Counted from the stretch's first letter, positions 42,354 to 51,554 are shown. The stretch is 64,000 bases of DNA from Bradyrhizobium manausense (GCF_018130615.1 NZ_JAFCKB010000005.1:124001-188000), one strand, 5' to 3'. The notes: a model not told the origin generated them from the sequence alone. A program made the numbers and translations.

Positions 42354-44684
42354 GTGTCGCATAAGCTTGCCTCGGCGCTTCTCGCCGCCTTCTTTCTTGC
42401 CGTCTCGTCTCTCTCCGTCGCCCGCGCCGAGCCGGCTGCGCCAGCCGTCAATAACGCGACCACACTGTCGCCTGACGAAGCCAGGCGCGCGCTGGAGACG
42501 CTTCAGGACGACAAGAAGCGCGGACAGATGATCGATACGTTGCGCGCGATCGCCAATGCGTCCGGTCCCGAGCTGCCTGCGCCCGAACAGAAGTCACCGA
42601 TCCCGCTGTCGGCTGACGGTCTCGGCGCGCAGCTTCTGCTTACGGTGTCAGAGGAGATCGGCGAGATCTCGCGCGACGTCGCCGACATGGCGCGGACGCT
42701 CACGCATTTTTCGGCGTTCTACTACTGGATTGTGCGGACCGCCAATGATCCTGACGCCTATAATCTGCTGATCGAGATCGCCTGGAAGCTGGCGCTGGTG
42801 TTCGGTAGCGCGCTCGCGGCCGAATGGGTGATTGTGCGTCTGATCCGGCGTCCGGTCGCTTTCCTCGAGGGGCGCATGCCGCAGACCGCACGACTGCCGG
42901 CGCAGGCGTTGCCCATTGCCGATCCGCCCTCATCGGTCGCCGATGTCACCCCCGAACCCGAATTGCACAAGCGGCGGCACAGCCTCGCACGCGTCTGGCA
43001 GCTGCTGCTGCGGCTGCCCTTCGTACTGGGACGGTTGCTGTTCGAACTGCTTCCGGTGGTCGCTTTCGTTGGTCTCGCGACCGCGCTGCTCGGAACGGAA
43101 ATCGGCGAGCCCGCCACGGTTCGTCTCGTGATCCTCGCAGTGGTCAACGCCTATGCGTTCTCGCGCGGGCTCATTTGTGTGGTCCGCGCATTGGCCGGGC
43201 CGTTCGGTCTGTTTCCGGTGCGCGCCGAGACCGCGGCCTATGTCGAGATCTGGGCGCGCCGCATCGTCGGCGTCGCTGTGACAGGCATCGCCTTCGCCAA
43301 TGTGGCGCTGTTGCTCGGCCTGCACCGCGCCGGTTACGCAGCGCTCATCCGCATGGTGATGCTGGTCGTTCATCTCTTCGTCGTCGTCATCATCCTGCAG
43401 TGCCGTCGCCAGGTCGCCGATGCCATCCGCGCGCCGGCGGACCGGCAGGGCATCGCTGCGCGACTGCGCAACCGCATCGCCGGCGGCTGGCATTATCTCG
43501 CCATCGCACTCGATCTCGCGCTATGGGCGGTCTGGGCGCTGAATATCCGCAATGGCTATTCGCTGCTGCTGCAATATTTCGTCGGCACCATCGTGGTGGT
43601 GCTGGTCACGCGGGTTGCCATCATGGTGACGCTGAGCCTGATCGACCGCGGCTTCCGCATCCAGCCGGAGATCCTCCATCGCTTTCCCGGACTGGAGATC
43701 CGCGCCAATCGCTATCTGCCGCTGCTGCGCAAGATCGTGTCCGGCGTGATCGCCTTTGTCGGCTTCGTCGCCGTGCTCGAGGTCTGGGGCGTCGATGCCA
43801 TCGTCTGGTTCTATGGCGGCCAGATCGGCAGCAGGCTGCTGTCGGCGGTGGCGACGATCGGCGTCGCCGTCATCATCGCGGCGGCAATCTGGGAAGCCAG
43901 CAATGCGCTCCTGGACCGGCAGATCAACACGCTGTCCCGCGATGGACATTATGCCCGCGCGGCACGCTTGCGCACCTTCCAGCCGATGCTCCGCACGGCA
44001 CTTCTGTGCCTGATCGCGACCGTCGTCGGCCTCACGGCGCTGAGCGAAATCGGCGTCAATGTCGCGCCGCTGCTCGCAGGCGCCGGCATCGTCGGCATCG
44101 CCATCGGCTTCGGCTCGCAGAAGCTGGTGCAGGATCTCATCACCGGCCTGTTCCTGCTGCTGGAGAACACGGTCCAGGTCGGCGACACCGTCAGCGTGTC
44201 GGGGCTATCGGGCGTGGTCGAGAATGTTTCGATCCGCACCATTCGCCTGCGCGCCGGCGACGGCGCCGTGCACATCGTGCCGTTCAGCGCGGTGACGACC
44301 ATCACCAATGCCAGCCGCGGTGCCGGCAATGCCTCGGTCAGTGTCAACGTCGCCTACAAGGAAGACACCGACCGCGCCGGCCAGATCCTCAAGGACATCG
44401 TCGAGGAGATGCGCCGCGAGACGGAATTCCGCGCATTGATCCGAGGCGATCTCGAGCTCTGGGGCATCGACAAGGTCGACGGTGCGATGGTGTCGATCGT
44501 CGGCCAGATCCGCTGCACCGAGGCTGGCCGCTGGCCGGTCCAGCGCGAGTTCAACCGCCGCATGAAGCAGCGCTTCCAGCAGAACGGCATCGAGGTCGCA
44601 TCCGCGACCCAGACCATTTTGATGCATGTCGCTCCGCCGGCAGATCACGCCGCAAATCTCACGCCGCGGCGGGCGGCCGGGTAG
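42354..44684 (+). CDS. Large mechanosensitive ion channel (MscS superfamily)
   Basis: 776-residue membrane protein starting with GTG, preceded by GGGGAA. It has a signal peptide (to about ARAEP), a ~90-residue periplasmic region, many helices (residues ~140-560), then the MscS core: pore-helix-like LLAGAGIVGIAIGFGSQKLV followed by QDLITGLFLLLENTVQVGD and the beta domain (VSVSGLSGVVENVSIRTIRL). The conserved IGFGxQ and ExxVxVGD support gating-channel identity. Its length resembles YbdG/YbiO-like or YnaI-like large channels rather than MscS itself. It probably releases solutes at hypo-osmotic shock. Confidence 0.92.
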   Translation: MSHKLASALLAAFFLAVSSLSVARAEPAAPAVNNATTLSPDEARRALETLQDDKKRGQMIDTLRAIANASGPELPAPEQKSPIPLSADGLGAQLLLTVSEEIGEISRDVADMARTLTHFSAFYYWIVRTANDPDAYNLLIEIAWKLALVFGSALAAEWVIVRLIRRPVAFLEGRMPQTARLPAQALPIADPPSSVADVTPEPELHKRRHSLARVWQLLLRLPFVLGRLLFELLPVVAFVGLATALLGTEIGEPATVRLVILAVVNAYAFSRGLICVVRALAGPFGLFPVRAETAAYVEIWARRIVGVAVTGIAFANVALLLGLHRAGYAALIRMVMLVVHLFVVVIILQCRRQVADAIRAPADRQGIAARLRNRIAGGWHYLAIALDLALWAVWALNIRNGYSLLLQYFVGTIVVVLVTRVAIMVTLSLIDRGFRIQPEILHRFPGLEIRANRYLPLLRKIVSGVIAFVGFVAVLEVWGVDAIVWFYGGQIGSRLLSAVATIGVAVIIAAAIWEASNALLDRQINTLSRDGHYARAARLRTFQPMLRTALLCLIATVVGLTALSEIGVNVAPLLAGAGIVGIAIGFGSQKLVQDLITGLFLLLENTVQVGDTVSVSGLSGVVENVSIRTIRLRAGDGAVHIVPFSAVTTITNASRGAGNASVSVNVAYKEDTDRAGQILKDIVEEMRRETEFRALIRGDLELWGIDKVDGAMVSIVGQIRCTEAGRWPVQREFNRRMKQRFQQNGIEVASATQTILMHVAPPADHAANLTPRRAAG

Positions 44685-44786
44685 CGACCCGGTCAACTTA
44701 CCGCTTGCCACCGCACACTCGGCAGCGTTCACTCGCCCTGCAGTCCGCTGATGACATGCGGGCGACAAGAAGCTCGGGAGAGGCTG

Positions 44787-45785
44787 ATGCGGGGGCTGTG
44801 GGGCGCGTTGCGCGGTCATGTGATCGTCATTTACGCGTTAGTCGGATGCGTGGCGTGGATCGCACCCGGCCATGCTCAACCATTCCCATCGCGTCCCATG
44901 ACCTTGGTGGTCCCGTTCGCGGCCGGCGGACCGACCGATACGCTGGCGCGGATCCTGTCGGAGCGGATCGCGGCCGAACTGCACGCGACGATCGTGGTCG
45001 AGAACGTCGCCGGTGCCTCCGGCAGCATCGCGGGCGCTCGCGTCGCACGCGCAACGCCTGACGGCACCACCATCACCATCGGCCATTGGGGCACGCATGT
45101 GCTCAACGGCGCGATCTTCAAGCTGCCCTATGATTTGCTCGCCGATTTCGAGCCGGTTGCGCTGGTCGCGATGGGGACCCAGCTGATCGTGGGCCGGAAG
45201 TCGCTCGAGGCCAATAACCTGAAAGAGCTGATTGCGTGGCTGAAGGCCAATCCTGGCAAGGCGACTGCGGGGACCGCTGGCGCCGGCACCGGAGCGCATG
45301 TCGCCGGCGTCTTCTTCAAGGAAAAGACCAGCACCGACTTCCAGTTCGTGCCCTATCGCGGCGCGGGGCCCGCCATGATCGATCTCGTCGCTGGACAGAT
45401 CGACATCATGTTCGACCAGGCCTCGAACTCGCTGCCGCAATACAAGAATGGTGCGATCAAGGCGTTCGCGGTGACATCGCCGACGCGGCTCCCGTCTGCG
45501 CCCGATATTCCGACGGTCGATGAGGCCGGCCTGCCTGGTCTCTACATCTCCTACTGGCACGGCATCTGGGCGCCGAAGGCCACGCCGAAGGAGATCATCA
45601 CAAAGCTCAACGCGGCCATCGTCTCGGCGCTTGCCGATCCCTCGGTCAAGCGGCGCTTTGCCGAACTGGGCCAGGAGATCCCGCCGGTCGATCAACAATC
45701 GCCTGCGGCGCTAGGCGCTTTCCAGAGGGCCGAGACCGAGAAATGGTGGCCGGTTGTGAAGGCTGCGGATATCAAGCCGGAATAG
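44787..45785 (+). CDS. TctC/Bug-family periplasmic binding protein (orphan)
   Basis: 332-residue binding protein. Signal peptide (residues ~1-30, ending near GHAQ) then RPMTLVVPFAAGGPTDTLAR, the Bug hallmark; GAGPAMIDLVAGQIDIMFDQ and PDIPTVDEAGLPGLYISYWH are further family features. Start: ATG at 44787 with GGGAGAGG upstream. Unlike the TctC at 6967, no TctA/TctB genes are adjacent, so it is an orphan receptor or shares a permease elsewhere. Confidence 0.9.
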   Translation: MRGLWGALRGHVIVIYALVGCVAWIAPGHAQPFPSRPMTLVVPFAAGGPTDTLARILSERIAAELHATIVVENVAGASGSIAGARVARATPDGTTITIGHWGTHVLNGAIFKLPYDLLADFEPVALVAMGTQLIVGRKSLEANNLKELIAWLKANPGKATAGTAGAGTGAHVAGVFFKEKTSTDFQFVPYRGAGPAMIDLVAGQIDIMFDQASNSLPQYKNGAIKAFAVTSPTRLPSAPDIPTVDEAGLPGLYISYWHGIWAPKATPKEIITKLNAAIVSALADPSVKRRFAELGQEIPPVDQQSPAALGAFQRAETEKWWPVVKAADIKPE

Positions 45786-45836
45786 CGCTATCGCCGCATA
45801 TTGCTTTCTCATCCTGACGGATTGTGAGGTTTTCTG

Positions 45837-45920
45837 GTCATTCCGGAGCGCGCGTCAGCGCGAGCTACGGTGCGCAATTGCGCACCGTAGCTCGCGACTT
45901 CGTCGCGCCCCGGAATGACG
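45837..45920 (+). repeat. Palindromic intergenic repeat, cattccggg type (copy 4)
   Basis: The longest copy: outer arms GGTCATTCCGGAGCGCG and CGCGCCCCGGAATGACG, with a second nested inverted repeat (CGAGCTACGGTGCGCA and TGCGCACCGTAGCTCG) around a central aattg region. It follows the orphan tctC and precedes the malic enzyme gene. Confidence 0.78.
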
Positions 45921-46129
45921 CTAATGGGAGCGCAGGCTGCTCCTAGCCCTCATCATGAGGTGCAAGAGCGGCCGCGTTAACCTTTGTGTCGTGCGCCGCT
46001 GCGGATCGTTCGCGAAAACCTCGCTGCGGTGCGAGATCACAATCACCCCACGCGTCGCTCGGTCCTTGATCTCAGCTGAGCGCTGACCGACAATGTTTGC
46101 GGTTCAATGTGAAGCTCTTGGGGGAATTC

Positions 46130-47782
46130 GTGAATAGACCTGCCCGGGTCGTTGCCCAATCGACATCATCCGATTCTGCGCATGGCATGACGCTGCTGCG
46201 CGATCCCTTGCTGAACAAGGGCACCGCCTTCACCGAGACGGAGCGCGCCGCGCTCGGTCTGCGAGGCCTGCTGCCGCCTTGTGTGCTGACGATCGAGACG
46301 CAGGTCGATCGCGTGCTGACCAATTTGCGCGCACTGCCGACCGACCTTGAAAAATACGTCGCACTGAATGCGCTGCATGACCGCAACGAAGCACTGTTCT
46401 TCCGCGTCGTCGTCGACAATATCGACGAGATCCAGCCGATCATCTACACGCCGACGGTCGGGCTCGCCTGCCAGAAATACGGCCTGATCTTCCAGCGCCC
46501 GCGCGGCATGTTCATTTCCTCGCGCGATCGCGGCCAGATCGCCGAGATCCTGAAGAACTGGCCCTATCCGGCCAAGCTGATCGTCGTCACCGACGGTGAG
46601 CGCATCCTGGGGCTCGGCGATCTCGGCGCCAACGGCATGGGTATCCCCGTCGGCAAGCTGTCGCTCTATTCGGCCTGCGCCGGCGTGCATCCCGAGCAAT
46701 GCCTGCCTGTTGTGCTCGATGTCGGTACCAACAATGAAGAGCTGTTGAACGATCCCTATTATCTCGGCTTGCGCGAGCGACGGCTCACGGGCGAAGCCTA
46801 TGACAGCTTCGTCGACGAGTTCATGACCGCCGCGCGAAAGACCTTTCCCGGTGTGCTGATCCAGTTCGAAGACTTCGCCAATCATTCCGCGTTCAAGCTG
46901 CTGCATAAATACCGGGATGAAGCTTGTGTCTTCAACGACGACATCCAGGGCACCGCGGCGGTCGCGCTCGCCGGCCTGTTCTCGGCGTTGCGGGTGAACG
47001 GTGGCAAGCTCCGGGACCAGCGCATCCTGTTTCTCGGTGCAGGCGAGGCGGCGACCGGCATCGCCGATCTCGTGGTCTCCGCCATGATGGCCGAGGGCGC
47101 AACCGAGGCCGAGGCGCTCCGACGCAACTGGCTGGTGGATTCGCGTGGCCTCGTCGTCAGCGGCCGCGACGGCCTCTCCGGCCACAAGCTCCGCTATGCC
47201 CACTCCGATCAGGCGCCGATCGCCGACTTCCTCACCGCGATCAAGACCCTCAAGCCGACGGCGATCATCGGCGTGGCCGCGGTCGGCGGTGCCTTCACGC
47301 CTGACGTGCTCAAGGCGATGGCCGAGCTCAACGAGCAGCCGATCGTATTCGCGCTATCCAACCCGACCTCCAAGGCTGAATGCTCGGCGGAGGATGCCTA
47401 TCGCTACACCGAGGGCCGCGCGCTGTTCGCCTGCGGCAGTCCCTATGATCCGGTGAAGCTCAACGGCCGGACCTTCGTGCCGCGCCAGGGCAACAACTCC
47501 TACATCTTCCCCGGCGTCGGCCTCGGCATCATCGCCAGCGGCTCGCGGCTCGTGACGGACGAGATGTTCATGGCGGCTGCCCATACGCTGGCCAATTGCG
47601 TCGGCAAGGAGGACCTGGATCAAGGCAGTCTCTATCCGGCGCTGCCCCGCATCCGCGAGGTCTCGGCTCTCATTGCGGCCGCCGTCGCAGACGTCGCCTT
47701 TCAGCGCGGGCTCGCCGGCGGAGCCGCGCCCAACGACGTCAAGGGCCTGGTCCAGTCGCACATGTACGAGCCGAAGTACTGA
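46130..47782 (+). CDS. NAD-dependent malic enzyme (MaeA/SfcA type)
   Basis: About 550 residues catalysing oxidative decarboxylation of malate to pyruvate. TNLRALPTDLEKYVALNALH, YTPTVGLACQKYGLIFQRPR, LGDLGANGMGIPVGKLSLYS and IQFEDFANHSAFKLLHKYRD are diagnostic of the long (~560 aa) malic enzyme; the NAD fold is FLGAGEAATGIADLVVSAMM, and FNDDIQGTAAVALAG follows the metal-binding Asp. Start: GTG at 46130 with GGGGGAA upstream is preferred; a TTG frame start at 46097 is possible. In rhizobia NAD-malic enzyme supports growth on dicarboxylates. The cofactor preference is assumed from family. Confidence 0.9.
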   Translation: MNRPARVVAQSTSSDSAHGMTLLRDPLLNKGTAFTETERAALGLRGLLPPCVLTIETQVDRVLTNLRALPTDLEKYVALNALHDRNEALFFRVVVDNIDEIQPIIYTPTVGLACQKYGLIFQRPRGMFISSRDRGQIAEILKNWPYPAKLIVVTDGERILGLGDLGANGMGIPVGKLSLYSACAGVHPEQCLPVVLDVGTNNEELLNDPYYLGLRERRLTGEAYDSFVDEFMTAARKTFPGVLIQFEDFANHSAFKLLHKYRDEACVFNDDIQGTAAVALAGLFSALRVNGGKLRDQRILFLGAGEAATGIADLVVSAMMAEGATEAEALRRNWLVDSRGLVVSGRDGLSGHKLRYAHSDQAPIADFLTAIKTLKPTAIIGVAAVGGAFTPDVLKAMAELNEQPIVFALSNPTSKAECSAEDAYRYTEGRALFACGSPYDPVKLNGRTFVPRQGNNSYIFPGVGLGIIASGSRLVTDEMFMAAAHTLANCVGKEDLDQGSLYPALPRIREVSALIAAAVADVAFQRGLAGGAAPNDVKGLVQSHMYEPKY

Positions 47783-47817
47783 GGTCGACAGTTCGGTCCG
47801 AACTTGCGGAGGCAGCC

Positions 47818-48003
47818 CCTCACCCCACCCTCTCCCCGTCAGAACGGGGCGAGGGAGTGAGAGAGCGGCGCCTCCTGACGTTGGATGATCTACCAGATTG
47901 TTCGCGGTGACGCTTCTTAACCTCTCCCCGCTCTCTGCGGGGAGAGGTCGGATTGCCTCGGCGATGCGAAGCATCGTCCGGGGCAGTCCGGGTGAGGGGC
48001 AAG
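47818..48003 (+). repeat. Palindromic repeat, ctctcccc/ggggagag type
   Basis: A ~185-bp element between the malic enzyme and blaI-like genes with outer ends CCCCTCACCC and GGGTGAGGGG and two internal hairpins: CTCTCCCCGT..ACGGGGCGAG and CCTCTCCCCGC..GCGGGGAGAGG. It is unlike the cattccggg family. It resembles palindromic repeats common in rhizobial genomes (from memory). Confidence 0.65.
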
Positions 48004-48120
48004 GCACGCTCTTCGCCAGATCGAAGGCCTGTCCGACTTGCGGCGCCCAATGAGGCCTGCACGGCGAGACCATTCCGGCCGGAATCGCAATTGTCTGCCG
48101 TTGCCTGATGTGCGACGCTC

Positions 48121-48132
48121 TGTAACGTTACA
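48121..48132. promoter_or_regulatory. Palindrome upstream of the BlaI-type repressor
   Basis: TGTAACGTTACA is a perfect 12-bp palindrome 29 bp before the repressor ATG, where an autoregulatory operator is expected. It shares TGTA/TACA half-site letters with BlaI/MecI operators but in a different orientation and spacing, so assignment is tentative. Confidence 0.5.
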
Positions 48133-48160
48133 AGAAACCCAAGACGCTAGGTAAGTCACC

Positions 48161-48553
48161 ATGGACGATCGTTTGCCCGACCTGGGCGACCTCGAGCACG
48201 AGGTCATGCAATTGGTATGGGCCCACGGGCCGGTGACGGCCGAAATCGTGCGCGAGCGTCTGTCGCGGCGTCTGAAGGAATCGACGGTGCGGACGGTGCT
48301 GCGCCGGCTGGAGGAAAAGGGCTATGCTCGCCACACCGTGGATGGGCGTACCTACGTCTACCACGCTGCGGAAGAGCGCGCCCGCGTTGCCGCCAAGGCG
48401 GTGCAGCGCATCGTCGACTGGTTCTGCAACGGCTCGATGGAGGAGGTCCTCGTCGGCATGGTGGACAATGCGATGCTCGACCAGCAGCAATTGCGTGCGC
48501 TGGCCGACCAGGTGGCCAAGGCGAAGAAGGCGAGGGGAGTGAAAAAAGAATGA
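48161..48553 (+). CDS. BlaI/MecI/CopY-family repressor
   Basis: 130-residue winged-helix repressor. LGDLEHEVMQLVWAHGPVTA and TVRTVLRRLEEKGYARHTVD (recognition region) match the family, and VYHAAEERARVAAKAVQRIV is the cleavage/dimer region. Members repress beta-lactamase or copper genes until cleaved by an M56 sensor. Its stop overlaps the start of exactly such a metallopeptidase gene (ATGA). A palindrome lies just upstream. No beta-lactamase gene is adjacent, so the controlled gene is unknown. Confidence 0.94.
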   Translation: MDDRLPDLGDLEHEVMQLVWAHGPVTAEIVRERLSRRLKESTVRTVLRRLEEKGYARHTVDGRTYVYHAAEERARVAAKAVQRIVDWFCNGSMEEVLVGMVDNAMLDQQQLRALADQVAKAKKARGVKKE

Positions 48554-51069
48554 TCGCAGCTCTGGCTGAGGCGGCGTTACGCTCCTTCGCGCTGGGAGGC
48601 GTCGTCTGGTTCGGTCTCACTTTGTTGCGCGTGCGCAATCCGCACGTCCACATGACGGCGTGGATCGTCGTGCTGCTGGCGTCGCTGGCGATGCCGTTCG
48701 TGATGCATTGGCCGACGCTCACCATCCACCGGTTGCCTTTGTCCGTGCCGGCAGCCGATGACGTCTGGCCGGCCGACGTCCCGATGCTGGACCGGCCGCA
48801 GCCATCCCTGCCGATCGCGCCTGGTGCCGCCATCGCGCCGATCGTGAAGCACGGTGTCTCGATCGACTGGTGGATGGTCGCCACCACCGTCTATGCCTGC
48901 GTCGCCGGCCTGCTGCTGATGCGGCTGGCGATCGGCCTCTGCCTGACCTGGCGCCTGGCGCGCGCGGCGAAGCCGGTGAAGAGCCGTGAGATGATCGATG
49001 CCGATGTGCGAGTCAGCCGCGACGTCGGCGGTCCCGTCACTTTCGGCTCGATCATCCTGGTGCCGCCGCAGTTTTTCTGCTGGGATGCGAAGAAGCGGCT
49101 CGCGGTGCTCGCGCATGAGGGCGCGCATGTCGCCAATGGCGATTTCTACGTCCTCCTGCTTGCCTCGCTCAACCGCGTCGTGTTCTGGTTCAGCCCGTTC
49201 GCCTGGTGGCAGTTTGCGCGTCTTGCGGAGCTCGCCGAGATCATCAGCGACGCCCGCGCAATCGAGATGATCGACGACCGGCTGTCCTATGCCGAGATCC
49301 TGCTCGACGTCGCGGCTACCGTGAAGCCGCGGCCGATGGAGCTTGCGATGGCGCAGGTTTCGACCGTGCGCGCGCGGGTCGAGCGCATCATCACGGCCGC
49401 CGCCATGCCCGTGGCGGTCGGCTGGCGCAAGCGGCTGTGGATCGCGGCCGCGATCGCGCCTGTGGTGATCGTGTCGGCGGGCATGATCGCCTATCGCACG
49501 CCGGATCCCGTGCCTGCCGGTGCAGATCTCGGCCAAGTGCCTGCCGAGCACTACCATCCGTTCGTCAATTTCTACGCCATGGGTCCGACGTCGGTGTTCG
49601 CCATCTTCCGCGAGGGCGACGAGCTCTACGGACAACTCACCGGACAGCGCAGGCTGCGGATGACCGTCGCGAGCGACGGCACGGCGTCCTACGCGGCGTC
49701 GTTCGGCGAGATCACGTTCCCGATCGACGCGGAACGTCGCTCGTCCGAGTTGATACTGCACATGAACGGCCGCGATGTCCGTGCTGTTCGCGTCGCCGAG
49801 ATGCCGACGCCGGCCACGGATCCGGTCGCGCTCGATCACTATGTCGGCTGGTACAGGGTCGCGCCGAACCGCGTGCTCACGGTGCGGCGCGACGGCGATC
49901 GCTTGCAGGTGCAGGAGACCGGGCGGGGGCGATCGCCGGTCCTTGCCGAGGGCAACGATGCCTTCTCCGTCCGCGGCGATCATCTCCTGATCTTCCTGCG
50001 CGACGAGCAGGCCAGCGTCTCGCGTGTGCTGCTCCAGAACGCGACATCCGGCGCTCGCCTGGCGCAGCGGATTGATGCGGCGCAGGCCCAGGCGATCGAG
50101 GCCGACTTCGCCCGGCGCCTGGCGGAAGTCCCCGATCGGTTCAGGGAGCAGGTCCCGGCTGCGGGCAGCAAGGAGATGATTCTGACGGGAATCGAGGATA
50201 TGCGTCGCGGCACGCCGAACTATGATCGCATGAGCGCGCCGCTCGCCGCCAACATCCACCGTCGCCTCGACGAATTGCGCGCGACGTTTGCAGCGCTCGG
50301 CGCGGTCGAGTCGATCTTTTTCCGCGGCGTCGGGCCCGGCGGCTATGACATCTACGGCGCCAAGTTCGAGAACGGCACGGCGGAATTCCGCCTGCTGCTC
50401 GAGCCCGACGGCAAGGCCGGCGACGTGATCTTCCGACCCGACGGCAATGACGAACTCGGCGGCGTCGTCTCCTGCTCGGAGGAAGCGAGCGTGCGCGGCC
50501 GCGCCGGCACCTCGCCGATCAGGATCATGCTCTACAACGAGACCGAGGACGACATTCAGGTCTTCAATCTCGACGGGGCCGGCCAGCGCAAGGCGCAGAG
50601 CGTCGTCAGGTCAGACATGAGTTGGGTCGCGCTGACCACCGTGAACAGTCCCTGGGTGATTGCCGACAAGTCCGGGAAGTGCATGGAGATCGTGGTGCCG
50701 GGGCGCCAGACCCGCTTCCACAACGTCGAGGCCTCGAACCTCGTTGCCCGGCCGGGGCGCGCCGCGCGCCGGGCCGTTCCGATCGCCAATGGCGAGGCGA
50801 TGCTGCGGCACTACATCGAGGGTATCGGCAAGGGGCAACCCGATTACGACCACATGACGGCCGAGGTCGCCAACATCGCGCGTCAGCAGCTTCCGTTCGA
50901 TCAGGCCATCCTGGCGCGGCTCGGCGCGCTACGCGCGGTCTCGTTCCGCGGCGTCACCGCACTCGACAGCGACATCTATGTCGCCCAGTTCGCCAACGGT
51001 TCGGCGGAATGGCGCATCGGCGTCAGAAACGGGACGATCACCAAGATCGCGCTCGGACCGAATTTCTAG
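48550..51069 (+). CDS. M56-family BlaR1-like metallopeptidase sensor with VHL-like and duplicated C-terminal domains
   Basis: 839-residue membrane protein. Residues ~1-310 carry about four helices and the M56 zinc site LAHEGAHVANGDFYV (HEGAH). Unlike BlaR1, the extracytoplasmic part is not a penicillin-binding domain: ~420-500 looks like a C-terminal module of serine-hydrolase proteins (LDHYVGWYRVAPNRVLTV); two related ~90-residue copies lie at ~538-629 (FRGVGPGGYDIYGAKFENGT) and ~747-839 (FRGVTALDSDIYVAQFANGS); a ~60-residue VHL-beta-like segment sits between them (~655-717: FNLDGAGQRK, NSPWVIADKSGKC). It probably cleaves the BlaI-type repressor on ligand sensing; the ligand is unknown. Start ATG overlaps the repressor stop. 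Confidence 0.85.
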   Translation: MIAALAEAALRSFALGGVVWFGLTLLRVRNPHVHMTAWIVVLLASLAMPFVMHWPTLTIHRLPLSVPAADDVWPADVPMLDRPQPSLPIAPGAAIAPIVKHGVSIDWWMVATTVYACVAGLLLMRLAIGLCLTWRLARAAKPVKSREMIDADVRVSRDVGGPVTFGSIILVPPQFFCWDAKKRLAVLAHEGAHVANGDFYVLLLASLNRVVFWFSPFAWWQFARLAELAEIISDARAIEMIDDRLSYAEILLDVAATVKPRPMELAMAQVSTVRARVERIITAAAMPVAVGWRKRLWIAAAIAPVVIVSAGMIAYRTPDPVPAGADLGQVPAEHYHPFVNFYAMGPTSVFAIFREGDELYGQLTGQRRLRMTVASDGTASYAASFGEITFPIDAERRSSELILHMNGRDVRAVRVAEMPTPATDPVALDHYVGWYRVAPNRVLTVRRDGDRLQVQETGRGRSPVLAEGNDAFSVRGDHLLIFLRDEQASVSRVLLQNATSGARLAQRIDAAQAQAIEADFARRLAEVPDRFREQVPAAGSKEMILTGIEDMRRGTPNYDRMSAPLAANIHRRLDELRATFAALGAVESIFFRGVGPGGYDIYGAKFENGTAEFRLLLEPDGKAGDVIFRPDGNDELGGVVSCSEEASVRGRAGTSPIRIMLYNETEDDIQVFNLDGAGQRKAQSVVRSDMSWVALTTVNSPWVIADKSGKCMEIVVPGRQTRFHNVEASNLVARPGRAARRAVPIANGEAMLRHYIEGIGKGQPDYDHMTAEVANIARQQLPFDQAILARLGALRAVSFRGVTALDSDIYVAQFANGSAEWRIGVRNGTITKIALGPNF

Positions 51070-51135
51070 ATGGGCGGCGAGTCGGGATAGGGCCGCGATG
51101 CCGCCAATCCCGGCTTGCGTCAGCTCGTCGCAAGC

Positions 51136-51150
51136 GTTACGTTGTGTAAC
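51136..51150. promoter_or_regulatory. Inverted repeat downstream of the M56 gene
   Basis: GTTAC GTTGT GTAAC, a 5-bp inverted repeat, shares the GTTAC/GTAAC half-sites of the palindrome before the blaI-like gene but in reverse order. It lies 88 bp before a small reading frame. It may be chance. Confidence 0.3.
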
Positions 51151-51237
51151 ACTACGCGAAGTAACCTGACGCAATCGTTCAGTGCGGCCCTGGGCCCGGA
51201 AAGTTCGCGCGGCCCTTCCAGTCGGATCGGGTTCAAG

Positions 51238-51402
51238 ATGTGCACGCTGACGCAACGGGAGCTCGACTTTCTCGCCAGCCTGAAGACCGGCTGGCGGCTG
51301 CTCTATCGGCGTGAGTTGATGCGGCTCATCAAGGGCGACGCCGAGGCCGGCGAGGCGCGGCCGGAGACCGGTCCGATGATCTGGCGCGTCGTATCGGGCT
51401 GA
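51238..51402 (+). CDS. Small hypothetical protein (54 aa)
   Basis: MCTLTQRELDFLASLKTGWR onward; a short helical protein ending PMIWRVVSG. Codon use is coding-like, and the frame is the only sensible one between the M56 gene and the RlpA gene, but no ribosome site is strong and no family is recognised. Confidence is limited by size. Confidence 0.4.
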   Translation: MCTLTQRELDFLASLKTGWRLLYRRELMRLIKGDAEAGEARPETGPMIWRVVSG

Positions 51403-51554
51403 TTTTTCGCTGTTTTGTGTCGATTCAGGACATCTGACTGTGGTGGATTCATCACAGCCGGCGCGAAACGATGGTGGCCGCAAGGCCGCTTTTGTTCAGC
51501 CAAGGTTCTGCCCCGATTGCCCACCGAAACTCAGGCGTGTTCGGAGGGCGCATC

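Noticed and set aside
45837-45920. The large inverted repeat as a possible CRISPR or transposon end
   Set aside because: There is one copy with nested palindromes, no spacers and no transposase; it fits the palindromic repeat family seen three more times.
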